A DNA stretch of 64,000 nt, taken from contig NZ_JAUXQZ010000044.1 of the NCBI RefSeq assembly GCF_030682035.1, positions 124,001 through 188,000 on the forward strand, given 5' to 3'. Below, piece by piece: positions 1-7,443 of the stretch (the stretch's first letter is position 1; every line of letters begins with the position of its first letter). The stretch is from Brevundimonas sp. GTDB taxonomy: Bacteria > Pseudomonadota > Alphaproteobacteria > Caulobacterales > Caulobacteraceae. Below the pieces are notes generated by a model, which was not told where the DNA came from, did no database searches, and was given only the letters and a program-made list of their open reading frames with translations. A program made the translations under genes and the position numbers.

Positions 1-1
1 T

Positions 2-733
2 TCCGCTGGTGGGACCCTTGAAAGCCGTCCCGTCTACAACAAGTCCCGTTGCTTCGACCCCTTCCCCTTCCCCGACCCCGCCGATGCCATCAAGACCCGC
101 CTCCGCGCCCTCGGCGAGGAGCTCGACGCCACCCGCAAGACGGTTCAGGCCGAGCATCCGGACCTGACCCTGACCGGCCTCTACAATGTGCTGGAGAAGG
201 TCCGCGCAGGCACGCTGCTCGATGCGAAGGACGAGGACGTCAAGACACGCGGCCGGGTGCTGATCCTCAAGGACCTGCACGACCAGATCGACCGGGCGAC
301 CGCCGACGCCTACGGCTGGCCCCATGACCTGACCGACGAACAGATTCTGGAGAAACTGGTCGCCCTCAACGCCGAACGCGCCAAGGAAGAGGCCGCCGGC
401 CACGTCCGCTGGCTGCGCCCCGACTACCAGATCCCGCGCTTCGCCAAGGGGGCCAAGGCGAAGTCCGGCGAACTCGACCTCGGCGACACAGTTGTGGCCC
501 TCGACAAGGGCCTGCCGGTCTTCCCCAAGGACAAGGCCGAACAGCCGCTGGCCCTGCTCGCCGCCCTCGCCGCCGCCGACCGCCCCATGGACGCCGCCGG
601 CCTGTCACGCGGCTTCAAGGGCGGAGGCCGGAAGATCGAGCAACGCGTCACCCAGGCTCTCGCCACCCTGGTCCGCTACGGCCGCGTCGTGGCGCTTCCG
701 AACGGAACGTTCGCGGCGCGACGGGCGGCGTAG
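2..733 (+). CDS. MmeI-like type IIL restriction-modification protein, C-terminal part (cut by window start)
   Basis: The reading frame is open from the first bases of the window and ends at TAG 731-733, so only about 243 C-terminal residues are visible. The opening residues (SRPVYNKSRCFDPFPFPDP) resemble the segment after the target-recognition region of MmeI-type DNA methyltransferases, where the same polypeptide carries methylase and nuclease functions. A helical stretch follows (YNVLEKVRAG, LHDQIDRATADAYGWP), then WLRPDYQIPRF and a winged-helix-like tail. The tail and the YGWP motif are typical of the C-terminal domain of this family. The catalytic methylase and any nuclease domain would lie upstream of the window. 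Whether the gene is intact cannot be judged. The family call is by recognition. Confidence 0.72.
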   Translation, partial: SAGGTLESRPVYNKSRCFDPFPFPDPADAIKTRLRALGEELDATRKTVQAEHPDLTLTGLYNVLEKVRAGTLLDAKDEDVKTRGRVLILKDLHDQIDRATADAYGWPHDLTDEQILEKLVALNAERAKEEAAGHVRWLRPDYQIPRFAKGAKAKSGELDLGDTVVALDKGLPVFPKDKAEQPLALLAALAAADRPMDAAGLSRGFKGGGRKIEQRVTQALATLVRYGRVVALPNGTFAARRAA

Positions 734-739
734 TCAGAA

Positions 740-879
740 CCCCTCTCCCACAGGGAGAGGGGCAGGGGTGAGGGGTTACGGCGCCTGCCGCCCCAAACAC
801 CGTAACCCCTCACCCGCCCGCGCCAGAACGGATGCTGGCGCATCCGTGCGCGGCCTCCCTCTCCCGACGGGAGAGGGGA
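740..879. repeat. GC-rich palindromic intergenic element
   Basis: The gap between the methylase and fliI is filled by a bipartite palindromic element. A hairpin of the form CCCCTCTCCC-ACA-GGGAGAGGGG begins at 740 and a second one (CCCTCTCCCGACGGGAGAGGG) lies near 857-877. The inner arms, GAGGGGTTACGG and CCGTAACCCCTC, are also complementary, so the whole region can fold. Bases 740-777 recur exactly, inverted, at 18565-18602. Confidence 0.75.
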
Positions 880-893
880 CTCAGCGGTTGAAA

Positions 894-910
894 TTCACCC
901 CCCGTTAACC
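894..910 (+). promoter_or_regulatory. CtrA-like binding site upstream of fliI
   Basis: TTCA at 894-897, seven bases, then TTAACC at 905-910 fits the CtrA consensus TTAA-N7-TTAA with one mismatch. It lies 21 bases before the fliI start codon. CtrA drives early flagellar genes in Caulobacter, so the location makes sense. Binding is inferred. Confidence 0.45.
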
Positions 911-931
911 ACGATCTGGCCTTCGTGGGCC

Positions 932-2272
932 ATGCACGCTCTCGCCGCCGCCGTTGAAGCGATCGATCCGTTGGTCGTGACCGGAAAGGTCGCCGGCGTG
1001 AACGGCCTGCTGATCGAGTCCAAGGGCGGGCTGTCGCGCCTGTCGGTCGGGGCCCGGGCCGAGATCGAGCGCCGTCACCTGTCGCCCCTGCCCGCCGAGG
1101 TCGTCGGCTTCCGCGACGCCAAGGCCCTGCTGATGCCCTTCGGCCCGGTCGAGGGCGTGGCGCCCGGGGCCGATATCCGCATCGTCTCGTCCGCCGCCAG
1201 CGTCCGCCCGACCACCGCCTGGCTGGGCCGCATCATCGACGCCTTCGGCCAGCCCATCGACGGCAAGGGGCCGCTCCCGGTCGGTCCCGCCGCCTATCCC
1301 CTGCGCGCGCCCCCGCCACCCGCCCATTCGCGGGGCCGGGTGGGCGAGCGGCTGGACCTCGGCGTCCGGGCCATGGACGTCTTCACCACCACCTGCCGCG
1401 GCCAGCGCCTCGGCATCTTCGCCGGCTCGGGTGTCGGCAAGTCGGTGCTGCTGTCGATGCTGGCGCGGCAGGCCACCTGTGATGTCGTCGTCGTCGGCCT
1501 GATCGGCGAACGGGGCCGTGAGGTGCGCGAATTCATCGAGGAGACCCTCGGCGAAGAGGGCCTGCGCCGGGCCATCGTCGTGGTCGCCACCAGTGACGAA
1601 CCGGCCCTGAAGCGCCGCCAGGCCGCATACATGACCATGGCCATCTGCGAATATCTGCGCGACCAGGACCTGGAGGTGCTGTGCCTGATGGACTCCGTGA
1701 CCCGGTTCGCCATGGCCCAGCGCGAGATTGGTCTGGCGGCCGGCGAACCGCCGACGACCAAGGGCTATACGCCCACCGTCTTCACCGAACTGCCCAAGCT
1801 GCTCGAACGCGCCGGTCCCGGCCCGGTGCGGCCCGACGGCACGACAGCGGGACCGATCACCGCCATGTTCACCGTACTGGTGGACGGCGGCGACCACGAC
1901 GAGCCCATCGCCGACGCTGTGCGAGGCATTCTCGACGGCCACATCGTCATGGAGCGCAAGATCGCCGAGCGCGGCCGCTTCCCGGCGATCGACGTGCTGA
2001 AGTCCGTCAGCCGCACCCTGCCCGCCTGCCAGACCCCGCCCGAGCGCGAGCTGAATCGTCGCGCCCGCCAGTGCCTGTCGGCCTATGGAAACATGGAAGA
2101 GTTGATCCGCATCGGCGCTTATCGCGCCGGGGCCGATCCTATCGTCGACCGGGCCATCGCCCTGAACCCGGCGCTGGAGGCCTTTCTCGGCCAGGACAAG
2201 GACGATCACACCGGTCTTTCCGATTCCTTTACCCGGCTGGAAGCAATTCTGAATCAAGGCATGATCCAGTGA
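932..2272 (+). CDS. fliI: Flagellum-specific ATPase FliI
   Basis: FliI is the ATPase of the flagellar type III export apparatus. It works at the cytoplasmic face of the basal body with FliH and FliJ. The protein has 446 residues, the usual length. Walker A GSGVGKS sits at residues 165-171, followed by [13 protein letters not shown] and [17 protein letters not shown], the F1-ATPase-like core with the Walker B aspartate. The segment [25 protein letters not shown] is a FliI hallmark. The N-terminal beta-barrel (residues 1-90) and C-terminal helical domain are complete. fliJ follows after 13 bases, forming an operon. A CtrA-like box precedes it, consistent with early flagellar class control. Confidence 0.97.
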   Translation: MHALAAAVEAIDPLVVTGKVAGVNGLLIESKGGLSRLSVGARAEIERRHLSPLPAEVVGFRDAKALLMPFGPVEGVAPGADIRIVSSAASVRPTTAWLGRIIDAFGQPIDGKGPLPVGPAAYPLRAPPPPAHSRGRVGERLDLGVRAMDVFTTTCRGQRLGIFAGSGVGKSVLLSMLARQATCDVVVVGLIGERGREVREFIEETLGEEGLRRAIVVVATSDEPALKRRQAAYMTMAICEYLRDQDLEVLCLMDSVTRFAMAQREIGLAAGEPPTTKGYTPTVFTELPKLLERAGPGPVRPDGTTAGPITAMFTVLVDGGDHDEPIADAVRGILDGHIVMERKIAERGRFPAIDVLKSVSRTLPACQTPPERELNRRARQCLSAYGNMEELIRIGAYRAGADPIVDRAIALNPALEAFLGQDKDDHTGLSDSFTRLEAILNQGMIQ

Positions 2273-2285
2273 CCGGAGAGTATCG

Positions 2286-2696
2286 ATGACCGCCTGGGCC
2301 CAATCACTGATCCGCATCTCAAACTATGAGGTCGAGACGCTGCAGAAGCGTCTGGCCGAGATCACCGCCCGCCGCGTCTCCGCGGAAATGCGCATCGCCG
2401 TGCTCGAGGCCGAGGCCGAAATCGAGCAGGACCGCGCCCGGGACGACGCCGACGCCGCCATGTTGCTGCAGGCCTATCTGAACGGCTGGAAGCTGCGCAA
2501 GGGCGCGGCCGAGGCCGACGTCGTCATCATCGACGCCGAAGAGGAAGGCGCCCGCGACGCCCTGTCCGGCGCCTTCGAAGAGCTGAAGAAGTTCGAACAC
2601 GTCGCCGAAATGACCCGCCTCAACGCCATGATCGCCGCCGGCAAGCGCGAGACGGCGGCCTTCGACGAACTGGGCCTGAGGCGGCGTGCGGGCTGA
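2286..2696 (+). CDS. fliJ: Flagellar export protein FliJ
   Basis: FliJ is the coiled-coil stalk subunit that links the FliI hexamer to the export gate and helps escort substrates. This 136-residue protein is almost entirely helical and rich in Glu, Ala, Arg and Lys (residues 12-130), as expected for an antiparallel coiled coil. It directly follows fliI, the conserved order, and a GGAGAG ribosome binding site lies just before the ATG. Sequence similarity in this family is low, so the call rests on position, size and coiled-coil character. Its last 11 bases overlap the start of the xylanase gene. Confidence 0.88.
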   Translation: MTAWAQSLIRISNYEVETLQKRLAEITARRVSAEMRIAVLEAEAEIEQDRARDDADAAMLLQAYLNGWKLRKGAAEADVVIIDAEEEGARDALSGAFEELKKFEHVAEMTRLNAMIAAGKRETAAFDELGLRRRAG

Positions 2697-3780
2697 TCCG
2701 CCCGGACTGAACCGACGCGCTCTCCTTGCCGCGCCCCTGATCGCGCCTTGGGCTCTGACCGCCTGCGAACGTTTCGCCTCGGCCCAGACCCCGGCGGGAC
2801 CGCTGGCCCCGCCGCTGAAATCCCTGGCGGACTTCCCCATCGGCGCCACCGGCATGACCGGCCAGCTCGACGACCCCGTCTGGGTCGCCGCCATGCGCCG
2901 CCACGTCAGCCAGATCACCCCCGAATGGCAGCTGAAGCCCGAGCGCATCCTGCAACCGGGCTTTGCCTACGACTTCTCGGCCTCGGACCGGATGGTCGAC
3001 TGGGGCCATGAGCAGGGGTTGCGCGTCTTCGGCCACTGCCTGGTCTGGTATTCGCAAGGGTTGGATGTCTTCACCGACGCCCTGCCGACCGTACGGTTCG
3101 CCGCCGAGTTCGACCGCTATGTCTCCACCGTCGCCGGACGTTATCGCGGACGGGTGGTCGGCTGGGACGTCGTCAATGAGGCGGTCGCTGAGGACGGCGA
3201 CGGCCTGCGCGACTGCGTCTACGCCCGCAAGCTGGGGCCCGAGGCCTATATCGTCCGCGCCTTCCAGCAAGCCCGCGCGGCCGACCCGGACGCCGTGCTG
3301 TTCCTCAACGACTACAATCTCGAGAACAATCCGCGGAAGGGCGCGACCTTCCTGCGGCTGGTCGATCGCCTGCTGGCCCAGGGCGCGCCCATCGGCGGCA
3401 TCGGGACCCAGTCGCACCTCGACATCGACATCCCGGCCGGACAGATCCGCGACTTCTTCCGCGACGCCGGGTCGCTCGGCCTGCCGATCCATGTGTCGGA
3501 GCTGGACTTCTCGATGCGGAGCGACAGCCCCGTCGACACCCGCTCCCTGAGCCAGAAGCGCGCCCGGCAAGTCGCCCGCGTCGGCGAACTGGCCGAGGCC
3601 TTCATGGCCCTCCCCGCCCGCCAGCGGTTCGCCTTCACCACCTGGGGCCTGCGCGATGTCGACAGCTGGCTGCTGCGCGACGACGGCAAGGGCTGGAAGG
3701 ACGACAGCCCCCTGCTGCTGGACGCCGACGGCCGCGCCAATCCGGCCTACCAGGCGGTGGCGGAGGCTTTCGCCCGCTAA
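2686..3780 (+). CDS. GH10 endo-1,4-beta-xylanase, probable Tat-exported lipoprotein
   Basis: This 364-residue protein is a glycoside hydrolase family 10 xylanase, which cuts internal beta-1,4 bonds of xylan with retention of configuration. The acid/base glutamate is E165 in WDVVNEA and the nucleophile is E272 in ELDF. GHCLVW and LNDYN are further GH10 signatures, and the TIM barrel appears full length. The N-terminus has a twin arginine (NRRALL), a hydrophobic stretch and LTAC with Cys27, so Tat export and lipidation are both plausible. Translation starts at GTG 2686 inside the end of fliJ (11-base overlap), implying coupling to the flagellar operon. That is odd for a polysaccharide hydrolase. 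Confidence 0.93.
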   Translation: MRADPPGLNRRALLAAPLIAPWALTACERFASAQTPAGPLAPPLKSLADFPIGATGMTGQLDDPVWVAAMRRHVSQITPEWQLKPERILQPGFAYDFSASDRMVDWGHEQGLRVFGHCLVWYSQGLDVFTDALPTVRFAAEFDRYVSTVAGRYRGRVVGWDVVNEAVAEDGDGLRDCVYARKLGPEAYIVRAFQQARAADPDAVLFLNDYNLENNPRKGATFLRLVDRLLAQGAPIGGIGTQSHLDIDIPAGQIRDFFRDAGSLGLPIHVSELDFSMRSDSPVDTRSLSQKRARQVARVGELAEAFMALPARQRFAFTTWGLRDVDSWLLRDDGKGWKDDSPLLLDADGRANPAYQAVAEAFAR

Positions 3781-4040
3781 CGGTAGGCCCCGCTGCGTTG
3801 GGAAATCTCGATGACGAAGACGGTCAGGATATTTCGCTCGAGATTGTAGACAACCCGATAGTCACCAACACGCAGCCGATAATCCTGCCTCGCCTGCAAC
3901 GACTTGACGTTCCGCGCCCCAAAAGGATCGGCGGCGAGATCATCAAGGGCGGTCAGAATTCGCGTCCGATCGGCGGCGGGAATACGCCCAAGCACCTTCT
4001 TGGCCCTTCGCTCAAGAATGATCGTCCAGGCCAGCTTCAG
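3777..4040 (-). CDS. RelE/ParE-family toxin
   Basis: This is the small toxin of a type II toxin-antitoxin pair; RelE-type toxins cleave mRNA at the ribosome. The sequence RLRVGDYRVVYNLE followed by VFVIEI is the RelE core. The first ATG/GTG codon is GTG at 3995, giving 72 residues. Starting there would drop the conserved first strand and helix, which are encoded just upstream (LAWTIILERRAKKVL). I therefore extend to CTG at 4040, which overlaps the antitoxin stop as CTGA, giving 87 residues. The start codon is uncertain. The toxin lies directly downstream of the antitoxin and overlaps it by 4 bases. It converges on the xylanase gene (4-base overlap of the ends). Confidence 0.8.
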   Translation of the reverse strand: MKLAWTIILERRAKKVLGRIPAADRTRILTALDDLAADPFGARNVKSLQARQDYRLRVGDYRVVYNLERNILTVFVIEISQRSGAYR

Positions 4041-4357
4041 GCCCGACGCTGGGACGGCAAGACAACGCCGAATTCCTCGGCAACCTCCTGAAGAGTGCTT
4101 CGGCCCTCAGGGTCGGGATTGGCGAGCGCCTGGGCGATCGCGGCGCTATCGACCGCGTCTTCCCATTCCTCGAACTTCTCGCCGGACATCAGGATGATTT
4201 CGCGCCCCTCATGTCGCAGGACCGCGAACCCCTGGCGATGATCCATGACCTTCACGGCGGCGGCGAGCGAGGTCACATAGCCTTCGGCCTCATAGGCCAC
4301 CAGGTCATCGTCGCCCGTCGAGGTCGCGGATTGCGGAATGGGGGCGGCGTCATCCAT
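4037..4357 (-). CDS. Phd/YefM-like antitoxin
   Basis: Antitoxin partner of the RelE-like toxin. From ATG 4357 the protein has 106 residues. The central GFAVLRHEGREIILMSGEKF resembles the Phd/YefM fold, where a strand carries (R/H)xGxxxxxL(S/L)xxxY. The acidic C-terminal part (EEWEDAVDSAAIAQALAN, then LQEVAEEFGV) would wrap the toxin. The same frame continues upstream without a stop to ATG 4516, but that extension encodes a piece of an unrelated protein (see the cinA remnant). A sigma-70-like promoter placed exactly before ATG 4357 supports the shorter start. The pair probably autoregulates. Confidence 0.78.
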   Translation of the reverse strand: MDDAAPIPQSATSTGDDDLVAYEAEGYVTSLAAAVKVMDHRQGFAVLRHEGREIILMSGEKFEEWEDAVDSAAIAQALANPDPEGRSTLQEVAEEFGVVLPSQRRA

Positions 4358-4363
4358 GGGATC

Positions 4364-4392
4364 ATCATAACACGCCGCGCTCAGCCCGCCAA
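4364..4392 (-). promoter_or_regulatory. Predicted sigma-70 promoter of the antitoxin-toxin pair
   Basis: On the minus strand TTGGCG (4387-4392), a 17-base spacer and TATGAT (4364-4369) form a good promoter. The expected start of transcription falls on or next to the A of ATG 4357, so the antitoxin mRNA would be leaderless. Confidence 0.45.
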
Positions 4393-4408
4393 AACCGCCG
4401 CCACCCAG

Positions 4409-4516
4409 CGCCGCCAGGAACCGGGCGATCGCATTCAGATTGGTGTCCGGCGTCCGTCCGGACAGCACCTCGTCGCCGATGATCAGGACGGCGGCGGTGG
4501 GAGAGGATTCGGTCAT
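4409..4516 (-). pseudogene. 5' remnant of a cinA/moaB-like molybdopterin-binding-domain gene
   Basis: The first 36 or so codons from ATG 4516 encode TAAVLIIGDEVLSGRTPDTN followed by LNAIARFLAALG. This is the characteristic N-terminus of the CinA/MoCF-biosynthesis (MoaB-like) domain family. The remaining roughly 200 residues are missing, and the frame runs through a Gly-rich junction (GGGGFGGL) into the antitoxin. No further piece is found before the xylanase gene on the other side. In several alphaproteobacteria a gene of this family lies beside map, as here, so this is probably the native gene truncated by arrival of the toxin-antitoxin cassette. It may still produce a fusion protein. Confidence 0.7.
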
Positions 4517-4620
4517 GTCTGCACGCTAGACTGCCGCCGCCGCCCGGTCATCGTGCAGCCTTGAGCATCTGTGTTATGATCGCCATCTGAACCGAGCCTG
4601 CCGCCTCCCGAAAGCCCCCG

Positions 4621-5445
4621 ATGTACGAGACCCCCGAACCGGACAGCGACGCCTTCGTCCGTACCCACGAGATTCGCGTCCACGAGGACGAGGAGATGTG
4701 GCAGGGGATGCGCGCTGCCGGCCGTCTGGTGGGTCAGGCGCTGGACATGATCACCCCCTTCGTCGTCCCCGGCGTAACCACGCGCGAGATCGACGACCGC
4801 ATACGCGACTTCACCCTCGACCACGGCGCCATGCCCGCCTGCCTCGGCTACAAGGGCTATGAGAAGACCGTCTGCACCTCGATCAACCACGTCGTCTGCC
4901 ACGGCATTCCCGGCGACCGGGTGCTGAAGGACGGCGACATCGTCAACATCGACCACACCGTCATCATCGACGGCTGGCACGGAGACTCCAGCCGCATGTA
5001 TGCGGTCGGAAACGTCAACGCCCGCGCCCGCAAGCTGATCGACGTCACCTATGACTCGCTCGAGGCCGGTCTGGCGATGATCAAGCCGGGCAATACCTTC
5101 GGCGACATCGGCTACGCCATCCAGCAGGTGGTCGAGGCCAACCGCATGTCGGTGGTGCGCGACTTCTGCGGCCACGGCATCGGGCGTCTGTTCCACGACA
5201 GCCCCAACGTCCTGCACTACGGCCGCCGCGGCGAGGGCGCGACGCTGAAGGCCGGCATGTTCTTCACCGTCGAGCCGATGGTGAACCTGGGCAAGCCGCA
5301 TGTGAAGGTCCTGTCCGACGGCTGGACCGCCGTGACCCGCGACAAATCCCTGTCGGCCCAGTGTGAACACACGGTGGGCGTGACCGCGACCGGCGTGGAG
5401 CTGTTCAGCGCCAGCCCGGCGGGGCTGTTCCGGCCGAAATTCTAG
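4621..5445 (+). CDS. map: Type I methionine aminopeptidase
   Basis: Removes the initiator methionine from nascent cytosolic proteins using a dinuclear metal centre. All five metal ligands are visible: D111 and D122 (NIDHTVIIDGWHGDSS), H185 (GHGIG), E218 (TVEPM) and E249 (CEHT). The length, 274 residues, is normal for a bacterial type I enzyme with a short N-terminal extension. A TATGAT hexamer lies at 4575-4580 upstream, but no convincing -35 was found. The gene is divergent from the cinA remnant and is followed by a short hairpin and the TumE/TumA-like pair before radC. Confidence 0.96.
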   Translation: MYETPEPDSDAFVRTHEIRVHEDEEMWQGMRAAGRLVGQALDMITPFVVPGVTTREIDDRIRDFTLDHGAMPACLGYKGYEKTVCTSINHVVCHGIPGDRVLKDGDIVNIDHTVIIDGWHGDSSRMYAVGNVNARARKLIDVTYDSLEAGLAMIKPGNTFGDIGYAIQQVVEANRMSVVRDFCGHGIGRLFHDSPNVLHYGRRGEGATLKAGMFFTVEPMVNLGKPHVKVLSDGWTAVTRDKSLSAQCEHTVGVTATGVELFSASPAGLFRPKF

Positions 5446-5455
5446 GATAGATTGT

Positions 5456-5471
5456 CCCTCCGAACGGAGGG
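5456..5471 (+). terminator. Hairpin after map, weak terminator candidate
   Basis: CCCTCCG-AA-CGGAGGG forms a 7-base-pair stem 10 bases after the map stop codon. The following TCTCTGTT is only weakly T-rich, so termination would be partial at best. Confidence 0.35.
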
Positions 5472-5486
5472 TCTCTGTTGGACCAA

Positions 5487-5524
5487 TTGACAACACGATT
5501 CATGTTGGAGTATTCTCCAACATG
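5487..5524 (+). promoter_or_regulatory. Promoter and perfect palindromic operator overlapping the tumE start codon
   Basis: TTGACA (5487-5492), 18 bases, then TATTCT (5511-5516) is a sigma-70 promoter. CATGTTGGAG (5501-5510) and CTCCAACATG (5515-5524) form a perfect 10-base inverted repeat around TATT. The palindrome contains the -10 region and its last three bases are the tumE ATG. A third half site, TGTTGGA, lies at 5476-5482. The predicted mRNA is leaderless or nearly so. Repressor binding here would block RNA polymerase directly. Confidence 0.7.
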
Positions 5525-5830
5525 AAGGCCCGGCTGGTCCGTGAGGATGAGGTCGTCGTCGGCGAAGATGAGGCCATGTACACCCGGGTTTGGGAGGTGC
5601 CGGTTCCCGTCGTCGGCTCGACCCATTTCTACAAATACAGCCTGGTCTTCGTCTGCGACGAGGTCTGCGTCGTCCGTTTCGACAACGAGCGGGGCAAAGG
5701 CGACCACGTCCACATTGATGACGGGGAGACGCCATATGAATTTCATGACCTCGCTCGGCTCGAACTCGATTTCCGACGAACGGTACGAGAATGGCGACTT
5801 CAGAACGGTCGTCTTCAGCGTGAGGACTGA
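5522..5830 (+). CDS. tumE: TumE-family toxin (DUF6516-like)
   Basis: This 102-residue protein resembles the TumE family, the toxin component of the TumE-TumA type II toxin-antitoxin pairs. Visible features are an N-terminal strand-rich part (VVVGEDEAMYTRVWEVPVP, then YKYSLVFVCDEVCVVRFDN) and a conserved GDHVHID segment followed by an acidic/aromatic tail ([14 protein letters not shown]). These match what I recall of the family; the enzymatic activity is not assignable from sequence. The ATG is the end of a perfect palindrome. The partner gene begins inside this one (95-base overlap). The module separates map from radC. Confidence 0.7.
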   Translation: MKARLVREDEVVVGEDEAMYTRVWEVPVPVVGSTHFYKYSLVFVCDEVCVVRFDNERGKGDHVHIDDGETPYEFHDLARLELDFRRTVREWRLQNGRLQRED

Positions 5831-6149
5831 GGATGAGGTCTTCGCCGACTTCCGAAGCGCCTTCGAAGGCGTCGAGAAGGGTTATGCGGAGATCAGCTTC
5901 ATCACGTCCGATCTGCTGTGGCGAATCCTCACCGCCAAGCGCTGGGACATCCTGACCGTCATGGCGGGCGGGGGTGAAATGAGCATCCGGGAGGTGGCGC
6001 GGAAGGTCGATCGTGACGTCAAGGCGGTGCACGGCGACGTCACGGGCCTGATCAAGAACGGCATCGTCAAACGGGGAGAGTCCGGCAAGGTCATCTTTCC
6101 GTATGACTGGTTCCACCTGAACATCTCCAACCGTCGCGCCGCCGCCTGA
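5736..6149 (+). CDS. tumA: TumA-like antitoxin, winged-helix DNA-binding protein (HVO_A0114-type)
   Basis: This 137-residue protein is the probable antitoxin and repressor partner of tumE. The C-terminal half contains a winged helix ([47 protein letters not shown]), the pattern of the HVO_A0114/TumA family. I chose ATG 5736 because GGGGAG lies 8 bases upstream; ATG 5745 is an alternative. Later starts would remove a well-formed N-terminal strand region ([18 protein letters not shown]), so the 95-base overlap with tumE looks genuine. The stop at 6149 is 2 bases before radC, so radC may be read through from this module. It probably binds the palindrome at 5501-5524. Confidence 0.72.
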   Translation: MNFMTSLGSNSISDERYENGDFRTVVFSVRTEDEVFADFRSAFEGVEKGYAEISFITSDLLWRILTAKRWDILTVMAGGGEMSIREVARKVDRDVKAVHGDVTGLIKNGIVKRGESGKVIFPYDWFHLNISNRRAAA

Positions 6150-6151
6150 GC

Positions 6152-6877
6152 ATGGACGCCGCCGCCCCACCCGCGCCCAAACCCCACCACACGGGCCACC
6201 GCGAGCGTCTGCGAGAGCGCGCCCGCGGGGCCGGCCTTGCCCACCTCCCCGACTACGAACTGCTCGAGCTGTTCCTGTTCCGTAGCCAGCCGCAGGGCGA
6301 CGTCAAGCCGATCGCCAAGGCGCTGCTGGCCCGGTTCGGCTCGCTGGCGGCGGTGCTGGCGGCCTCGGTCGAGGAACTGACGACCGTCAAGGCCGAGGAC
6401 ACGCGCGGGCGCGGCAAGGGTCTGGGCAAGGAAACCGCCCTCGACCTCGCCGCCCTGCACGAGGTCGCCCGCCGGGTGATCAAGGAAGAGGCCAACCAGC
6501 GCACCGTCATCTCGTCCTGGACCGCCCTGGTCGCCTATGTCCGCCTGTCCCTGCAGCATGAGGCGCGCGAGCAGTTCCGGGTGCTGTACCTCGACAACCG
6601 CAACCAGTTGATCCTCGACGAAATCCAGAATCGCGGCACGGTCGACCACGCTCCGGTCTATCCGCGCGAGGTCGTGCGCCGGGCGCTGGAGCTGTCGGCC
6701 AAGTCGATGATCATCGTCCACAACCACCCGTCCGGCGACCCGACCCCGTCGCGGCCCGACATCGAGATGACCCGCCAGGTCATCGAGGCCGCCCGCGCGC
6801 TGGGCATCAGCGTCCACGACCACCTGATCGTCGGCCGCGACGGCGTGGCCAGTTTCAAGCAGCTGGGGCTGCTGTGA
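6152..6877 (+). CDS. radC: RadC family JAB/MPN-domain protein
   Basis: RadC-like proteins carry a JAMM metalloprotease-like domain; their cellular role is unsettled and the old DNA-repair assignment is not supported. The JAMM motif is present from residue 190 ([14 protein letters not shown]), and the N-terminal helix-hairpin-helix region ([24 protein letters not shown]) is intact. The length, 241 residues, is normal. The ATG lies 2 bases after the tumA stop, and the gene ends in a GTGA overlap with the acetyltransferase, so the three may be cotranscribed. Confidence 0.95.
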   Translation: MDAAAPPAPKPHHTGHRERLRERARGAGLAHLPDYELLELFLFRSQPQGDVKPIAKALLARFGSLAAVLAASVEELTTVKAEDTRGRGKGLGKETALDLAALHEVARRVIKEEANQRTVISSWTALVAYVRLSLQHEAREQFRVLYLDNRNQLILDEIQNRGTVDHAPVYPREVVRRALELSAKSMIIVHNHPSGDPTPSRPDIEMTRQVIEAARALGISVHDHLIVGRDGVASFKQLGLL

Positions 6878-7389
6878 CCGTCCTGATCACCGACCGCCTG
6901 ACCCTGACCCCGGTCCAGGCCGCCGACTACCCAGACCTGTGCGCCCTGTTCGGCGACATCGACTTCACCCGTCCCATCTTTGGCCGCACCGTCGGCCCGG
7001 AGGAGGTCTGGTTCCGCGCCCTGCGCGACATCGGCCACTGGGAGGCCATGGGCCATGGCAATTGGGCGGCGCGGCTGAAGGACGGCGGCGACCTGGTCGG
7101 GACCTTCGGCGTGCTGCACTACAGGCGCGAGATGACCCCGGCCTTCGACGCACCGGAACTGGGCTGGGGCGTGGCCCCGCGCTTTCAGGGCCAGGGTCTG
7201 GCCTTCGAGGGCCTGTCGGCGGCCCTGGCCTGGTGCGACGAGACCCTGAACGCCCCGCGCACCGTCTGCATGATCTCGCCCGACAACGCCCCGTCGCACG
7301 CCCTGGCCGCGCGCGGGGGCTACCTCCCCTATGCCGAGACCACCTACAAGGACGCGCCGGTGGTGCTGCTGGAGCGGATAGCCCACTAA
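6874..7389 (+). CDS. GNAT family N-acetyltransferase (RimJ-type)
   Basis: This 171-residue GNAT protein would transfer an acetyl group from acetyl-CoA to an amine, possibly a protein N-terminus. It opens with [22 protein letters not shown], the RimJ/RimL-like start. The pyrophosphate-binding region is in [20 protein letters not shown], and the C-terminal [17 protein letters not shown] is typical of the subfamily. Translation begins at GTG 6874, overlapping the radC stop by 4 bases. The substrate cannot be deduced. Confidence 0.88.
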   Translation: MTVLITDRLTLTPVQAADYPDLCALFGDIDFTRPIFGRTVGPEEVWFRALRDIGHWEAMGHGNWAARLKDGGDLVGTFGVLHYRREMTPAFDAPELGWGVAPRFQGQGLAFEGLSAALAWCDETLNAPRTVCMISPDNAPSHALAARGGYLPYAETTYKDAPVVLLERIAH

Positions 7390-7443
7390 AACAACCGTCA
7401 CTTGAGTTGACGCGCCTTCTGCTCCCGTGCCCCGGCCAAAGCG

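Noticed and set aside
905..2317. Long open frame antisense to fliI (about 470 codons)
   Set aside because: High-GC third-position bias opens antisense frames; the composition is His/Gly/Asp-rich noise and fliI is certain.
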